64,000 nt of DNA from Flavobacterium flavigenum (GTDB lineage: Bacteria; Bacteroidota; Bacteroidia; Flavobacteriales; Flavobacteriaceae). Numbering within the stretch: the first letter of the stretch is position 1; each line of letters starts with the position of its first letter. Position numbers and translations under genes: made by a program. The notes below the pieces were generated by a model. That model did not search any database and had not been told where the DNA came from. It was given only the letters and a program-made list of their open reading frames with translations. Below, piece after piece: positions 50,111-60,417 of the stretch. The stretch covers positions 4,836,001 to 4,900,000 of the forward strand of contig NZ_CP114285.2 in assembly GCF_027111255.2 (NCBI RefSeq), in the 5' to 3' direction.

Positions 50111-53100
50111 TTAATTGCCATTGTTGATAAACTCCGAAGGTGACATTCCAAAGCTTTTTTGAAAATTTCTGCTGAAACTGGACTGCGAATTGTATCCTAC
50201 TATTTCTGCAATTTCATACACTTTGTATTTACCGGAAAGTAATAATTCGGCTGCTTTTTTTAAACGGGCATTATTAATCAGTTCGTTTGGACTCAGGTTG
50301 GATATGTCTTTTATTTTGCGATATAAAGTAGAGCGGCTCATATGCAGGATATCGGCTAATGATTCGACACTTAGATTTGTATCTGCCATATTCTGGTCTA
50401 TAATTTCATCCAGTTTTTTAATAAAATCCTCGTCGGTCTTATTATGGGCAATTGTTTTTAAATGCGACAGGGGAGAACTTGCATAATATTCCATGACATG
50501 TCGCCTGTTGGATATTAAATTGTCAATTTGAGCCAATATAAAATCAATAGAAAATGGCTTGGAAATATATGCATCAGCGCCTGATTCTAAACCTTTAATC
50601 CTGGATTGTACAGCGCTCAGGGCTGTAAGTAAAATTACAGGAATATGACTTGTTTCAATATTAGATTTAATACGGTCGCATAACTCAATTCCGTCCATTA
50701 CAGGCATTGTTATATCACTGATAACGATATGTATCGTTTCATTGTGAATTACTTTTAATGCTTCTTCTCCATTAGCTGCTTTAAAAATTTTGTATTCCTT
50801 GCCAAGCTCTTTGCTCATAAAATTAAGCAGTTCTAAATTGTCTTCTACAACCAGTATTTGAGTTTTGATATTTTTAGCTATAATCTCATTTTCAAATTCT
50901 TCATTACTTTCTTTTCCTGCAGTTTCAGGGGAATCTTTATAGAGATGAAATTCGCTCTCCTGACGAAGTGGCAATTGCAAAACAAAAGTGTTCATGGAAG
51001 CGTCTGAAAATTGCAATTTTAGCGTTCCGTTATGCAGTTCAGTCAATGAATGGGCTAGTGATAATCCAATTCCTGTACCTGTCTGCATTTCAGATCCTAA
51101 TATCCTGAAGAACGGTTCGAAAATTTTGTTTTTAAGGCTTTTTGGAATCAAATTCCCGTCATTTTTGATGATAAATTCCAAAGAGTCTTCATCCCTGAAT
51201 AAAGTAATGAAAACTTTGCTTTTGGCATATTTAATAGCATTACTGATTAAGTTGCTTAGAATTTTCCGAATTGCCTCTTCATCTACGAAAGCATAAATGT
51301 TTTTTTCTCCCAGTTCCAGTTCGAAATGGATGCTTTTTTCTTCAATTAAAGGTGTGAATTCAGACTGCAGATGTTTTACAAGCATTGATATATTCGTTTC
51401 AACAAAAGTCAATCCCAGTCCTTCCATTTCTGTTTTTCTAAAATCAAGCAGTTCATTGACCAGATTCAATAAACGGGAAGTATTTTTCTCCATTATTGAT
51501 AAATTTGGCAGAATTTCAGGAGATTCATACGTTCTTTTCAGCAAACTTTCTAAAGGACTCTTAATTAAGGTTAAAGGAGTCCGGATTTCGTGTGCAACAT
51601 TGGTGAAGAATTCAATTTTTGCATGATAGATTTCCTTTTCTTTCTCGTTATTAAGAGTTGCTATTTTTTGGTTATTCTCTTTGATTGTTTTTCGGTGATA
51701 TCGGCGTAAAAGCCAGTAAAAACAACCTGATAGTAGTAAGAAATAGAGAAATAATGCATAACTGCTAGCCCAAAATGGTGGCAATATTGTAATGGCAACG
51801 ACAGCTTCCTTACTCCATATTCCGCTTGCACTTAATGATTTTACCCTGAATTTATAATCACCCGACGGAAGTTCTGTAAAAAACACTTTATTATTTTTAT
51901 TCAGGTAAACCCAATCATCACTGATACCGTCCAGTTTATACCAATATTCTGTAAGTTCAGGCGCTGTGTAGCTTAATGAAGCAAAATCAATATTGAAATT
52001 AGACTGATGATTTTTTAAAGTAATTTTTTTGATGTAAGAAACAGATTCGTCCAGCGGTGAATCTTCATCATTCACCCCAACATCCTGATTGTTTATCTGA
52101 AGTCCTGTAATAAATATAGGTGGATTGTATTTGTAAGCCCTGAAATTTTTAGGATTAAAGCTAATCATGCCGTTCAGGTTTCCAAAATACATATCTCCGT
52201 TAGAATCCTTAAAGGCAGAGCTGTAATTAAACTGGTCGCTCAGTAATCCGTTTGCTGTGGTGAAGATTTTAACAGCCTTCGTTTTATAATTAAATGTGAC
52301 TAATCCTTTTGAAGTTGTGATCCATAAATTCTCTTTTTCATCCTGAAGAATAGAATAAATTACATTGCTTGGAAATCCTTCTTTAGTGGTGAATTTTCTG
52401 AATTCTTTTGTTCGCGTATCAAATAAATTCAGGCCATTTTCAGTTGCAATCCAAAGGTTGTTCTGTTCATCCTGAAAAATGGATGTGATAAAATCATTAC
52501 TGATGCTTTTATCATTTTTTAAATCATACCTGTAAACTGCTTTTTCCTTAGTTTTAGCATTGTAATAAAATAATCCGTCCCTGTAGGATCCTGCCCAGAA
52601 ATTTCCGTCTTTGTCTTTAAACATACAGGTATAATGTGTGTTTTGGGAAAAATCATCGCAAATTTTAAAATTATCATTTTGATCATCATATATATAAATC
52701 CCCAGAGAGGTTACTACATATAATTTCTTTTCCGGGGTTTCATAAAATGTAATAATAAAATTACTTCTTAAATTACTTGAATTATGGTCATAATGTTTGA
52801 TGACTTTTCCGCTATTAGCATCCATTACATCCAGTCCATGCTCAAAAGTTCCAATCCAGACTTTATTTCCTCTAGGTAAAACGGCATGTATATTATAAAA
52901 GGAGAGCCCTAATTTTGTTCCGTTAGGCTGAAAATTGACAAATTTCCGGGTCTGCAGGTTAAATTTATTAATCCCGGCATCTTCAGTCCCAATCCAGAGA
53001 TTTTCCTGATTGTCTTTGTGAATTTCACGAACGGCGCTTCCTACAATCGCATTTTCACTCCTGCGCGGAAAGTATTTTTTAAACTGATCGTATTGTTTTT

Positions 53101-54058
53101 GATGGTAATTTACCCCTCCAAAATAAGTTCCGATCCAAACCCCGTTTTCTTTATCAATAGTAATGCAATATGCTGCATTGTCTGAGATAGCATAAGGGTC
53201 GCTCGGACTTTTGCGTAAATTTCGTATTGTTTTATTTTTTAAATTATAAATATAAGCACCTGATTCACTGGTGATCCATAATTCATTTTTGTTCTTTTTA
53301 AATTGTCTGACAAAAATAGGCTTTGCGGAACCGTTAATAAAAGGAGATGTTTTTCCTGTTGATACATCATATTTATAAACACCGTGATCCCTTGTGCCAA
53401 TTAAAATTGAATTCGCATCTAATGCATAAATAACCGAAATTGAAAAATTGATGCCGGGAAGCTGTACATTAATTTTATCGAAACTTTGAGTCGCTTCAGA
53501 ATAACGATATAAATCATCGTATGATGATGCCCATATTACTCCATTTTTATCACACGTAATAGAAGTCGCATAAAATGAATTTCTGTCAAACAGTTTGGTT
53601 TCTTTTGTGTCAACATTATATTTTACGAGTGTTCCAATAGAAATAAACCACAAATTATTTTTCAGGTCATTATCAATATCATTAATGCGATTGTTTATTG
53701 CCTCGTTCAGAAAAGTAAATTTTTCTAACTTTTTATCATAAGAATACAATCCCTTATCGGTTCCAACCCAGATATAATTTTTGAATTCATGCAGCGATTG
53801 GATATAGTTTATTCCTAATGATGTTTTAGGGTTTGATCCGCTGCGGAATGTTTTAAAGTGATATCCGTCAAAACGGTTCAGACCATCTTTAGTGCCAAAC
53901 CATAAAAATCCGTCCTTGTCCTGAATGGAGGCCAGAACAGAATTATTAGACATCCCATTTTCTACCTTATAATGTTTAAAATAATATTCCTGACTGAAAA
54001 TTGTAGCTGACAAAAACAAAAAACAAATGACTGTACCAATTTTGAAAAATCTTTGCAT
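50111..54058 (-). CDS. Hybrid two-component system (HTCS) sensor kinase/AraC regulator
   Basis: 1315 residues. Signal peptide (about 1-22), a sensor of Reg_prop beta-propeller repeats (about 30-690; repeated NLWIGTEDGLN-type units), a Y_Y_Y domain (about 695-755), a membrane helix (about 765-785), HisKA with His823 in NVAHEIRTPLTLIKSPL, HATPase, receiver with D1115 in VISDITMPVMDG, and a C-terminal AraC helix-turn-helix (about 1215-1310, VGYNSQSSFSRNFQKSFGMSPSEF). Such HTCS proteins sense periplasmic oligosaccharides and switch on the adjacent glycan genes, here the divergent glycosidase cluster. The divergent intergenic region has a duplicated palindrome that may be its target. Confidence 0.95.
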   Translation of the reverse strand: MQRFFKIGTVICFLFLSATIFSQEYYFKHYKVENGMSNNSVLASIQDKDGFLWFGTKDGLNRFDGYHFKTFRSGSNPKTSLGINYIQSLHEFKNYIWVGTDKGLYSYDKKLEKFTFLNEAINNRINDIDNDLKNNLWFISIGTLVKYNVDTKETKLFDRNSFYATSITCDKNGVIWASSYDDLYRYSEATQSFDKINVQLPGINFSISVIYALDANSILIGTRDHGVYKYDVSTGKTSPFINGSAKPIFVRQFKKNKNELWITSESGAYIYNLKNKTIRNLRKSPSDPYAISDNAAYCITIDKENGVWIGTYFGGVNYHQKQYDQFKKYFPRRSENAIVGSAVREIHKDNQENLWIGTEDAGINKFNLQTRKFVNFQPNGTKLGLSFYNIHAVLPRGNKVWIGTFEHGLDVMDANSGKVIKHYDHNSSNLRSNFIITFYETPEKKLYVVTSLGIYIYDDQNDNFKICDDFSQNTHYTCMFKDKDGNFWAGSYRDGLFYYNAKTKEKAVYRYDLKNDKSISNDFITSIFQDEQNNLWIATENGLNLFDTRTKEFRKFTTKEGFPSNVIYSILQDEKENLWITTSKGLVTFNYKTKAVKIFTTANGLLSDQFNYSSAFKDSNGDMYFGNLNGMISFNPKNFRAYKYNPPIFITGLQINNQDVGVNDEDSPLDESVSYIKKITLKNHQSNFNIDFASLSYTAPELTEYWYKLDGISDDWVYLNKNNKVFFTELPSGDYKFRVKSLSASGIWSKEAVVAITILPPFWASSYALFLYFLLLSGCFYWLLRRYHRKTIKENNQKIATLNNEKEKEIYHAKIEFFTNVAHEIRTPLTLIKSPLESLLKRTYESPEILPNLSIMEKNTSRLLNLVNELLDFRKTEMEGLGLTFVETNISMLVKHLQSEFTPLIEEKSIHFELELGEKNIYAFVDEEAIRKILSNLISNAIKYAKSKVFITLFRDEDSLEFIIKNDGNLIPKSLKNKIFEPFFRILGSEMQTGTGIGLSLAHSLTELHNGTLKLQFSDASMNTFVLQLPLRQESEFHLYKDSPETAGKESNEEFENEIIAKNIKTQILVVEDNLELLNFMSKELGKEYKIFKAANGEEALKVIHNETIHIVISDITMPVMDGIELCDRIKSNIETSHIPVILLTALSAVQSRIKGLESGADAYISKPFSIDFILAQIDNLISNRRHVMEYYASSPLSHLKTIAHNKTDEDFIKKLDEIIDQNMADTNLSVESLADILHMSRSTLYRKIKDISNLSPNELINNARLKKAAELLLSGKYKVYEIAEIVGYNSQSSFSRNFQKSFGMSPSEFINNGN

Positions 54059-54174
54059 GTGGATTTTTTTATTAATTTTTTATAAAAATAGCTTCTCTTA
54101 TTGTGTCATAAGCATGCATTCTGTTTTGTATGCAGCTTTACAAGGTTTTTTATAGATGATTTGAATGATTTAAA

Positions 54175-54208
54175 CACAATTGTGAGACAAAATGGGGTTA
54201 CAATTGTG
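54175..54208 (+). promoter_or_regulatory. Duplicated 10-bp palindrome in the divergent HTCS/glycosidase control region
   Basis: CACAATTGTG (54175-54184) and TACAATTGTG (54199-54208) are 24 bases apart start to start. Together they also give an 11-bp perfect inverted repeat (54173-54183 with 54200-54210). Placed between the HTCS gene and the first glycosidase gene, this is a good candidate operator. Confidence 0.5.
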
Positions 54209-54429
54209 TTGTCAATATCCTATTTTGGTCAAAAAAAATAAAATGATATTTTTTTAGTACTTAAATTATGATATTGATAAATAAACCCTAAAATATCTAA
54301 TGATAAATAAAAATATACGTCTTAACATTGGCTGCAATATTACTTAATTTTTGGTAATACAAAATGAAAAGTAATTTTTTAATCTCAATTATTGAAACAA
54401 TAAAAAAAACATTCCAATACCTTTTTATA

Positions 54430-55602
54430 ATGAAAAATAAAAATACATTAATAGCTATTGCTTTATTTTCGGTATTAACCATTAGCTGCAACAAAAGCAA
54501 AAATGAAGTCAAAACCGGACAAAGCCCAATCGAAACTTCTGTAGCCGAAAGAACAATCTGGACTAAAGAGAAAGCCAATACATGGTATGCAAAACAACCA
54601 TGGCTTGTAGGGGCCAATTTCACACCCGGTAATGCCATTAACCAGTTAGAAATGTGGCAGGCAGATACATTTGATCCTAAAAAAATCGATCAGGAATTAG
54701 GTTGGGCAGAAAGCATAGGAATGAATGTAATGCGTGTTTATCTTCATGATTTGCTTCATAAAGATGATACTGAAGGATTTTACAAGAGAATGGATGAATA
54801 TTTGACTATTGCAGACAAACATCATATCAAAACATTATTCGTTTTGTTCGATTCTTGCTGGGATCCTTTTCCGGTGTCTGGAAAACAAAGAGCTCCTAAA
54901 CCATTTTTACACAATTCTGGATGGGTGCAGTCGCCGGGGCGAAAAGCGCTTCTGGATGAAAAACAAACTCCACGTTTAGAAAAATATATAAAAGAAACGG
55001 TAGCGCATTTTAAAGATGATAATCGAATTTTAGGCTGGGATGTCTGGAATGAGCCGGACAACATGAACAGTCCAGCTTATGTAAATGCGGAAGCTGCTAA
55101 TAAAGAAGAACTGGTTTATAAGCTCTTAGAAAAAGCTTTTAAATGGGCCAGATCAAGTAATCCTTCGCAACCTTTGACTTCAGGAGTCTGGGCTGGCGAC
55201 TGGTCTGAAAAAGGCATGAAGCCAATTTTTAAATTACAACTGGAACAATCAGATGTTATTTCTTTTCATTGTTATGATAAACCGGCAGATTTTAAAAACA
55301 GAATAAATGAATTAAAACGCTACGGCAGACCATTATTATGTACAGAATATATGGCAAGACCAAACGGCAGCACTTTTGAAGGATTTTTACCAATCGCCAA
55401 AGAAAACAAAATTGCGATGATGAACTGGGGATTAGTGGACGGAAAGACGCAAACTAAATTTCCGTGGGACAGCTGGACAAAAACATATACTTCTGCGCCA
55501 CCTGTATGGTTTCATGAAGTTTTTAATTCGGATGGTATGCCTTATAAAAAAGCAGAAACCGATTTTATAAAAAAAATAATATCTGAAGTAAATTCTAAAT
55601 AA
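54430..55602 (+). CDS. GH5-like glycoside hydrolase lipoprotein
   Basis: 390 residues from the ATG at 54430, which gives a good lipoprotein signal, MKNKNTLIAIALFSVLTISC; the earlier in-frame start at 54364 would spoil it. It is a clan GH-A (beta/alpha)8 enzyme: the acid/base Glu lies in LGWDVWNEPDN and the nucleophile Glu in PLLCTEYMARP. Proteins of this kind are labelled 1,4-beta-xylanase or cellulase-family hydrolase. The exact subfamily and substrate cannot be fixed. First gene of the cluster controlled by the divergent HTCS. Confidence 0.85.
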   Translation: MKNKNTLIAIALFSVLTISCNKSKNEVKTGQSPIETSVAERTIWTKEKANTWYAKQPWLVGANFTPGNAINQLEMWQADTFDPKKIDQELGWAESIGMNVMRVYLHDLLHKDDTEGFYKRMDEYLTIADKHHIKTLFVLFDSCWDPFPVSGKQRAPKPFLHNSGWVQSPGRKALLDEKQTPRLEKYIKETVAHFKDDNRILGWDVWNEPDNMNSPAYVNAEAANKEELVYKLLEKAFKWARSSNPSQPLTSGVWAGDWSEKGMKPIFKLQLEQSDVISFHCYDKPADFKNRINELKRYGRPLLCTEYMARPNGSTFEGFLPIAKENKIAMMNWGLVDGKTQTKFPWDSWTKTYTSAPPVWFHEVFNSDGMPYKKAETDFIKKIISEVNSK

Positions 55603-55662
55603 TAACGATATAAAAGTTGCTTATTTTTTTAAATAACTGTGGTTAGTTGTTTGATGTAATCG

Positions 55663-55701
55663 AAATTATCGGGATATTTTGTCCCGGTAATTTGATTTTT
55701 A
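55663..55701 (+). terminator. Hairpin between the GH5-like and GH43 genes
   Basis: AAATTATCGGGA (55663-55674) and TCCCGGTAATTT (55682-55693) pair over 12 positions with one G-T, 7-nt loop, followed by GATTTTTAAT. It may end the first message or reduce read-through. Confidence 0.55.
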
Positions 55702-55778
55702 ATACAATGCACTTGAAATAATAATCAAAAGCGACCAATACTTACATGCCTCAAACTGCTCATAAAATAATTATCATA

Positions 55779-56831
55779 ATGAAAATAAATAATTCAATAA
55801 TCAAACAAATACTAATGCTGATACTCTTTTGTTTAGTGAGCAAAACGGTTTCCGCACAGCAAACATTTACTAATCCTCTTTTAGATTACGGAGCAGATCC
55901 TTACAGCACTTATCATAATGGTTATTATTACTATACTCATACGATGCAAAATCATCTGGTTCTTTTAAAAACCAAAAGTTTAGCAGACCTTAAAAATGCT
56001 GAAAAGAAAGTCATTTGGACAGCACCGTCAAACACCGAGTATTCTGCTGAGATCTGGGCACCTGAGTTTCATTTTATCAAAGGTAAATGGTACGCCTATT
56101 TTGCTGCAGATAATGGCTCTAACAATACACACAGAATGTATGTTTTAGAAAATGATTCGAAAGACCCAATGCAGGGTGAGTGGGTTTTTAAAGGAAAGAT
56201 TGCGGCTCAGACGGATAAATGGGCTATTGATGGAAATATTTTTACATACAAAAAACAATTGTACATGATTTGGTCCGGTTGGGAAGGAGATACTAATGGA
56301 CAGCAAAACATTTATATCGCAAAAATGAAAACTCCTATACAGATTGATGGCGACAGAGTTCGTATTGCTAGTCCGACAAATCCTTGGGAATTGCACGGTG
56401 CACTGCATGATGATGTAAATCCACCGCAAGTGAATGTAAATGAAGGCCCTCAGTTTTTGACACATAAAAACAAAGCATTCATTGTTTTTTCGGCAAGCGG
56501 ATGCTGGACCGATAATTATAGTTTAGGACTGCTCACTTTTACAGGAAAAGATAATTTACTGGATTCTTTGGCCTGGGTAAAATCAGATAAGCCTATTTTG
56601 GAACAATCAAATAAAACAAAAGTATATGCTCCGGGGCATAATTCATTCTTTAAGTCACCAAACGGAAAAGAAGACTGGATTTTATATCATGCCAATTCCA
56701 ACCCGGGTGAAGGATGTGGTGTGCAAAGATCTCCAAGAATGCAGCAGATTAAATGGGACGAAAATGGAAATCCGGTTATTGGTGAACCGGTATCAGAAGG
56801 AGTTTCTGTAGCTATTCCTGCAATGAAATAA
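55779..56831 (+). CDS. GH43 family glycoside hydrolase, secreted
   Basis: 350 residues from ATG 55779 (an in-frame ATG at 55746 would add 11 residues before the signal). Signal peptide MKINNSIIKQILMLILFCLVSKTVSAQ. Five-bladed beta-propeller with the three acids in order: base Asp in YGADPYS, modulating Asp in KWAIDGNIF, and acid Glu in VNEGPQFLTH. Expected activity is alpha-L-arabinofuranosidase or beta-xylosidase. The epimerase gene starts 12 bases later, so both are co-transcribed. Confidence 0.9.
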   Translation: MKINNSIIKQILMLILFCLVSKTVSAQQTFTNPLLDYGADPYSTYHNGYYYYTHTMQNHLVLLKTKSLADLKNAEKKVIWTAPSNTEYSAEIWAPEFHFIKGKWYAYFAADNGSNNTHRMYVLENDSKDPMQGEWVFKGKIAAQTDKWAIDGNIFTYKKQLYMIWSGWEGDTNGQQNIYIAKMKTPIQIDGDRVRIASPTNPWELHGALHDDVNPPQVNVNEGPQFLTHKNKAFIVFSASGCWTDNYSLGLLTFTGKDNLLDSLAWVKSDKPILEQSNKTKVYAPGHNSFFKSPNGKEDWILYHANSNPGEGCGVQRSPRMQQIKWDENGNPVIGEPVSEGVSVAIPAMK

Positions 56832-56843
56832 TTAAAATATAAA

Positions 56844-58031
56844 ATGATGAACAAAAATCAATTAGTCGGTATTCTTCTTTTTGGGATGCTTTTTCAATTT
56901 TCTTGTCAGAAGAAACAAAGTGATAATTCCAATGACTCAAATAAATCGGTAACCGAAAATGTAAATCCGAAACCGACAGCTCTTGATTCGGTTGATTTCA
57001 AAGAAGAAATCGACGGAAAAGAAGTAAATCTTTACTGGATAAAAAATAAAAATATCCAGGCGGCTTTTACCAATTACGGAGGGCGTCTGGTTAGTTTACT
57101 CGTTAAAAACAAGAATAATGAATTTATAGATGTGGTAGTTGGTTTTAAAAGTATCAAAGATTATCAAAACTCAACCGAGAAATATTTTGGCGCCACTATC
57201 GGACGCGTTGGCAACCGAATCGCAAAAGGAAAATTCACATTAAATGGCAAAAATTATAGTGTTCCTGTTAACAATGGTGAAAATGCTTTGCATGGCGGGA
57301 CAAAAGGGTATGAGAGTGTAGTTTGGAATGCAGAAAAAATTAATGACCAGACTTTGGTTTTTACTTATGACTCTCCTGATATGGAAATGGGTTTTCCCGG
57401 AAATTTGAAAGTAAAAGTTACTTACAGCGTAACCACTGATAATGAAATTAAGATGGAATACGAAGCAAAAACCGATAAAACGACGATTGTGAATTTGACC
57501 AATCATGCTTTTTTTAATCTAAACGGAGAAGGAAGCGGAACCATTTTAAATCATATCTTACAATTTAATGCAAAAGAATATACTCCTGTTAATAAAGGCT
57601 TAATTCCGACAGGTAAGATTGAAACAGTTAGTGGAACGCCATTTGACTTTACAACACCTCATACAATTGGAGAACGTATAAATGCGAAAAATGTTCAATT
57701 GGAAAACGGAGGCGGATACGATCATAATTTTGTATTGAATAACAAAAAACAAAACGGAATGGCGCATTTAGGCTCGATAACAGGAGATGTATCAGGTGTT
57801 GTGATGGATATTTACACCGAGGAACCAGGTTTTCAGTTTTATAGCGGTAATTTCATGCAAGGCAAAAATACATTCAAATCAGGCGCAAAAGATGATTATA
57901 GAACTGCTTTTGCTTTAGAGACACAACATTTTCCTGATGCACCCAATCATCCGAATTTTCCATCCATAACATTAGAGCCTAACGCAGTTTACCATACTGT
58001 GTCTGTTTATAAATTTTCAGAAAAACCTTAA
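56844..58031 (+). CDS. Aldose 1-epimerase (galactose mutarotase) lipoprotein
   Basis: 395 residues. Lipoprotein signal MMNKNQLVGILLFGMLFQFSC. GalM core with NYGGRLVSLLVKNKNNEFIDVVVGF, GATIGRVGNRIAKGKF, the first catalytic His in NGENALHGG, a second in LTNHAFFNLNGEGSGT, and the Glu in ALETQHFPDAPNHPNFPS. It interconverts alpha and beta anomers of sugars such as galactose, xylose or arabinose released by the neighbouring hydrolases. Its lipoprotein form places it outside the inner membrane, as is common for Bacteroidota PULs. Confidence 0.9.
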   Translation: MMNKNQLVGILLFGMLFQFSCQKKQSDNSNDSNKSVTENVNPKPTALDSVDFKEEIDGKEVNLYWIKNKNIQAAFTNYGGRLVSLLVKNKNNEFIDVVVGFKSIKDYQNSTEKYFGATIGRVGNRIAKGKFTLNGKNYSVPVNNGENALHGGTKGYESVVWNAEKINDQTLVFTYDSPDMEMGFPGNLKVKVTYSVTTDNEIKMEYEAKTDKTTIVNLTNHAFFNLNGEGSGTILNHILQFNAKEYTPVNKGLIPTGKIETVSGTPFDFTTPHTIGERINAKNVQLENGGGYDHNFVLNNKKQNGMAHLGSITGDVSGVVMDIYTEEPGFQFYSGNFMQGKNTFKSGAKDDYRTAFALETQHFPDAPNHPNFPSITLEPNAVYHTVSVYKFSEKP

Positions 58032-58143
58032 TTTTTCTGTTCTTTAATGTTTTTTAAATAGTTGATAATCTGATACTACAGCAAAATTTATAGTTATTTT
58101 TTACAAAAAAATTTTGTAGAATGAAATTGTTTCTATTTATTTG

Positions 58144-58157
58144 CTAAAACGTTTTAG
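58144..58157 (+). promoter_or_regulatory. LacI-type palindromic operator upstream of the GH31 gene
   Basis: CTAAAACGTTTTAG is a perfect 14-bp palindrome with the central CG and AAACGTTT core typical of LacI/GalR family operators. It lies 52 bases before the GH31 ATG. No LacI gene is in the window. Confidence 0.5.
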
Positions 58158-58208
58158 TATCATTATTTTTTAAACTTATCATAATATAATAATATTTAAA
58201 TTTCTAAT

Positions 58209-60374
58209 ATGAATTTTAAAACCATAATATTTTCAATATTTATTATTTCAGCAGGTTTGAAAATAGATGCACAACAAGTTTCTTTGCAAAAAAAATCAGC
58301 AGTAGGAAATCGTATAGTAGAATTTATACCCAAAGGATATGATAAAAACAAAACCCCATCATTAATTCTTGCATCTGAACCAAATTCAAAGGGTAAAATA
58401 CCAACCGACTGGTCTTTGATCCCTGAATTTTCATTCGCAAACAATAAGGCAAGTGCTGTTTTGAATTTAAAAGGTGATATAAGTTTATATGGTGGAGGAG
58501 AGGTTACAGGGCCATTATTGCGTAACGGTCAGTCTATAAAGTTATGGAATACAGATACAGGTGCTTATAGTGTTGAAGGCGGTAAAAGATTATATCAGAC
58601 ACATCCATGGGTGATGGGCGTACGTCCTGACGGATCTGCTTTCGGAATTATTTTTGACAGTACTTGGAAAGCAGAATTAATTACAAATTCCAACCAAATT
58701 ATTTATAATTCTGAGGGCGCTTTGTTCAGAGTCTATATAATCGACAGAAAATCGCCTCAGCAGGTTATGAAAGGACTTTCTGAATTAACAGGCACAATTA
58801 AATTGCCTCCTCGCTGGGCACTAGGATATCACCAATGCCGATTCTCTTATGACAGTGAAAAACGTGTTATGGAAATTGCTGATAACTTTAGGGAAAAGAA
58901 AATTCCATGTGACGTGATCTGGATGGATATTGATTATATGCAGGGATACAGGGTTTTTACATTTGACAGTATCAGGTTCAAAAATCCAAAACGATTAAAT
59001 GACAATCTGCATGCAAAAGGCTTTAAGGCAATTTACATGATAGATCCGGGAGTTAAAGTAGATAAAGAGTATACAGTTTATAAATCCGGTTCAAAAAATG
59101 ACCTGTGGGTGAAGCAAACTAACGGAGAGGAATATCACGGTAAAGTGTGGCCTGGAGATTGTGTATTTCCCGATTTTACAAGTCCCAAAACCAGAAAATG
59201 GTGGGCAGAACTTTACAAAGATTTTTTAAATACAGGAATTGACGGAGTCTGGAACGACATGAATGAACCTGCCGTAAATGATAATGATTTCCCTGAAGAT
59301 AAACGTATCGGGACAATGCCTTATGATACTCCGCACAAAGGAGGCGGAAATTTACCGCAGGGTTCTCACTTGCTGTATCACAATGCTTATGGGCGATTGA
59401 TGGTGGAAGCTTCTTATGACGGAATTCTAAAAACAAATCCTGAAAAACGTCCGTTTCTTTTAACGAGATCTAATTTATTGGGAGGACAGCGTTATGCGGC
59501 TACATGGACAGGTGATAATTATGCTGGTGAGGAGCATATGAAACTATCTGTCCCGATGTCGCTTACACTCGGATTATCAGGACAGCCATTCAGCGGTCCG
59601 GATATAGGTGGTTTTCTTGGAAATACACATGGCGATTTATGGGCAAACTGGCTTGGATTTGGAGCATTCATGCCCTTTGCAAGAGGTCACGCCTGTGCAG
59701 GAACAAATGATAAAGAGCCTTGGGCGTACGGTGCTGAAATAGAAAAAACATCACGAATTGCTTTAGAAAGACGCTATCGTTTGTTACCGTACTTATACAC
59801 CCTTTTTTATGAATCTTCTAAAACCGGAATGCCGGTTATGGCGCCGGTATTTTTTGCTGATGTTAAAGATTCACGCTTAAGAGCAGAGGATCAGGCGTTT
59901 TTATTAGGAGAAAATCTTTTGGTGGTTCCGGCATTTGCAAAAAATCCGGTACTTCCATCAGGAATATGGGAAGAATTAAATCTTATTGAAGGAGAAAAGA
60001 CAGATAAATACCAGGCAAAACTGAGTATCAGAGGCGGAAGTATTATCCCTGCCGGTAAAGTGATCCAGAATGCGGGAGAAAATTCATTCGATCCGTTAAG
60101 TCTTTTTGTTTGTCTTGATAAAGAAGGCAAAGCAAAGGGGGAATTGTATATAGATTCAGGAGACGGATTTGGGTTTCAGAAAGAAGATTATGCCTTACTA
60201 ACTTTTACCGCTGAGAAACACAATGATACTGTTATTGTTAAAGCTGCTAATGTTGAAGGCAAGAGAAATAGCAATGAGGATATAAAAGCCGTTAATGTAA
60301 GTTTGGTACTTGACGGTAAAACATATAGTGGTTCTGGTACTCTTAAAGAAGGTATTACAATTAGTTTGAAATAA
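58209..60374 (+). CDS. GH31 family alpha-glucosidase/alpha-xylosidase
   Basis: 721 residues with an N-terminal signal (MNFKTIIFSIFIISAGLKIDAQ). The GH31 barrel begins near residue 200; the nucleophile Asp is in GIDGVWNDMNEPAV and the acid/base Asp in YAATWTGDN, followed by GQPFSGPDIGGF. The C-terminal part (about 600-721) is the beta-sandwich tail. Activity may be alpha-glucosidase or alpha-xylosidase; alpha-xylosidase would suit a xyloglucan-type substrate. It begins a second transcription unit after an operator-like palindrome; the GH92 gene follows 43 bases later. Confidence 0.9.
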   Translation: MNFKTIIFSIFIISAGLKIDAQQVSLQKKSAVGNRIVEFIPKGYDKNKTPSLILASEPNSKGKIPTDWSLIPEFSFANNKASAVLNLKGDISLYGGGEVTGPLLRNGQSIKLWNTDTGAYSVEGGKRLYQTHPWVMGVRPDGSAFGIIFDSTWKAELITNSNQIIYNSEGALFRVYIIDRKSPQQVMKGLSELTGTIKLPPRWALGYHQCRFSYDSEKRVMEIADNFREKKIPCDVIWMDIDYMQGYRVFTFDSIRFKNPKRLNDNLHAKGFKAIYMIDPGVKVDKEYTVYKSGSKNDLWVKQTNGEEYHGKVWPGDCVFPDFTSPKTRKWWAELYKDFLNTGIDGVWNDMNEPAVNDNDFPEDKRIGTMPYDTPHKGGGNLPQGSHLLYHNAYGRLMVEASYDGILKTNPEKRPFLLTRSNLLGGQRYAATWTGDNYAGEEHMKLSVPMSLTLGLSGQPFSGPDIGGFLGNTHGDLWANWLGFGAFMPFARGHACAGTNDKEPWAYGAEIEKTSRIALERRYRLLPYLYTLFYESSKTGMPVMAPVFFADVKDSRLRAEDQAFLLGENLLVVPAFAKNPVLPSGIWEELNLIEGEKTDKYQAKLSIRGGSIIPAGKVIQNAGENSFDPLSLFVCLDKEGKAKGELYIDSGDGFGFQKEDYALLTFTAEKHNDTVIVKAANVEGKRNSNEDIKAVNVSLVLDGKTYSGSGTLKEGITISLK

Positions 60375-60417
60375 AATCATTAGTGATGTACGAAGCAAAT
60401 TGCATAATAGTTTAAAT

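Noticed and set aside
54364..54429. N-terminal extension of the GH5-like protein
   Set aside because: It would bury the lipoprotein signal that begins at 54430, so the later ATG is preferred.
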